Below, in pieces: positions 63,047 to 64,000 of a stretch of 64,000 nt of DNA. The stretch is from Flabesymbios commensalis (Eukaryota > Annelida > Polychaeta > Terebellida > Flabelligeridae). A model generated the notes under the pieces. The model made no database searches. It was not told where the DNA came from and saw only the letters and a list, made by a program, of their open reading frames with translations. A program made the position numbers and the translations under genes. Position 1 is the first letter of the stretch. Every line of letters starts with the position of its first letter. Where the stretch lies: NCBI GenBank assembly GCA_964017125.1, contig OZ024912.1:77112154-77176153 (forward strand), given 5' to 3'.

Positions 63047-64000
63047 GTGAACGCCGAAGGTGTAACTGCAAATAATTTTCATTGGTTTAGCATATTTACA
63101 CTTTTTAACCCTCCTTATTTCAAACTGATGGGCTAAGTTTTGCTTTGATGATCAAAATAACGTCAAAATGACTGGAATTCCACCCCCTGGTGGGCCAATG
63201 GACACACAGCTAACTTTCAGCAGTTAAACAGTGGACCGCATTGTGCCAACGTTTCGCCAACGTTGGCGCAGCATTAAAAATGTCAGCTCACCATTGGAAA
63301 AACGCAACTTAGCCAACACTACATTATGTGTCACTGTGAACCATTAGTTACGACTGCAGTAAGGTGAGCATCTCAAAAGAGATACTCTGACCAATTTGTT
63401 ACAGTACTAGCCCAACCTTACTAGACAGGCCATTTCTGCGGGTGACCTGCAAGCTTGTAGACCTTGGTTCGAGTCTGAAGTAGGCTAAAAAATTTCTCCT
63501 GCTTCAAGTCATTTCCGATCATACTTCCTTCTACGGCGCATCTAATGAAATGTACCAGCAGCCCTATTTGCCTTCTGCCATATCTTTTTATCTAAACTTC
63601 CTGCCATCGAACCTGCTGTTTACATTTTTATCTTACTCGTTATTTTACATGTCGCTTGTACTAACTCTTTACAGTAAATTTTGTATGTTTTACTATGTGA
63701 GACTTGAAATAAAATGTATCTTATCTTTTTATTAGGAACAACTGGGACAACGAGGATGCAGACAACGCCAGGGGTCGCCAGCAGTCGCCAGGAGTCGCAA
63801 GCAGCGCCAGGAGCCGCTTGCAGTCACCAGGAGTCGCCAGCAGTCGTCAGGATGAAGAGGTTTTGTCTTGAATTTTTTTTTCTTATATACTGAAAGTTTT
63901 TTTTTGTTTTTTTTACTTAATTCCTTTGACTTCATTATTTTGAATAGACAGATAATTATTTTCAAATGTAAGCACATTCAGTTTTAGTTGAGTTTGGATA
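63047..64000 (+). repeat. Dimer repeat, element A3, cut by the window end
   Basis: Same small deletions as A1 and A2. The array continues beyond 64000. Confidence 0.95.

Noticed and set aside
1-64000. rDNA spacer, 5S or snRNA gene cluster, histone cluster
   Set aside because: No rRNA, 5S, U1/U2/U6 or histone sequence was recognised anywhere in the monomer.
1-64000. CRISPR array
   Set aside because: The repeats are contiguous or monomer-sized, with no short repeats separated by unique spacers.
1-64000. LTR element or other virus-derived sequence
   Set aside because: No polymerase, capsid or protease-like reading frame and no terminal repeats of such elements were seen. The direct repeats are tandem monomers.

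Overview
This window is eukaryotic satellite DNA. About 58 of 64 kb is one head-to-tail tandem array of a roughly 1.25-kb monomer. It runs off both ends of the window and holds 45 copies that carry the monomer head, plus four headless partial copies. I find no protein-coding gene, rRNA, tRNA gene or complete transposon I can defend. The many short open frames recur because the monomer recurs. They mostly lack ATG starts, and length changes in poly-T tracts and in a 10-bp repeat break them from copy to copy. AT-rich sequence, poly-T tracts, CpG-to-TpG/CpA differences between copies and spliceosomal-type motifs suggest a eukaryote with CpG methylation, most likely an invertebrate animal. The species cannot be named from this sequence.

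Layout: (1) 1-5543, five monomers, one strongly truncated. (2) 5544-6019, a non-satellite segment. (3) 6020-9014, an island of diverged, rearranged old satellite pieces in which 10-bp minisatellites have expanded. The largest is a 1.2-kb block of about 121 units of the GGCAAGAGTC type (6121-7329), with smaller GTCGCCAGSA blocks at 7541-7752, 8302-8708 and 8917-9014. (4) 9015-58565, the main young array with subfamilies, deletions, chimeric monomers and large internal duplications (offsets of about 2.48, 2.50, 3.02, 6.26, 8.75 and 9.96 kb). (5) 58566-64000, a dimeric higher-order repeat of one near-complete plus one headless monomer, period 2246/2235 bp.

Monomer anatomy, using the copy at 18197-19444 as reference: an AT-rich head; a 14-bp perfect palindrome; a module starting with a splice-donor-like site and a small hairpin; a U-rich Sm-like element; a Pol III B-box-like motif; a TACTAAC-like branch motif (TACTAGC in this copy) and AATAAA; a pyrimidine tract ending in TTAG; an exon-like block holding about nine copies of a 10-bp minisatellite; a T-rich tract; and a CATGCATG hairpin. 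Diverged copies in the island contain only the donor-to-T-rich part. The modern monomer therefore looks composite: an older module plus about 650 bp that is absent from the old copies. The main open questions are whether the module is an RNA-gene fossil (tRNA-derived SINE or snRNA/spliced-leader-like) and whether the minisatellite block descends from a captured exon.
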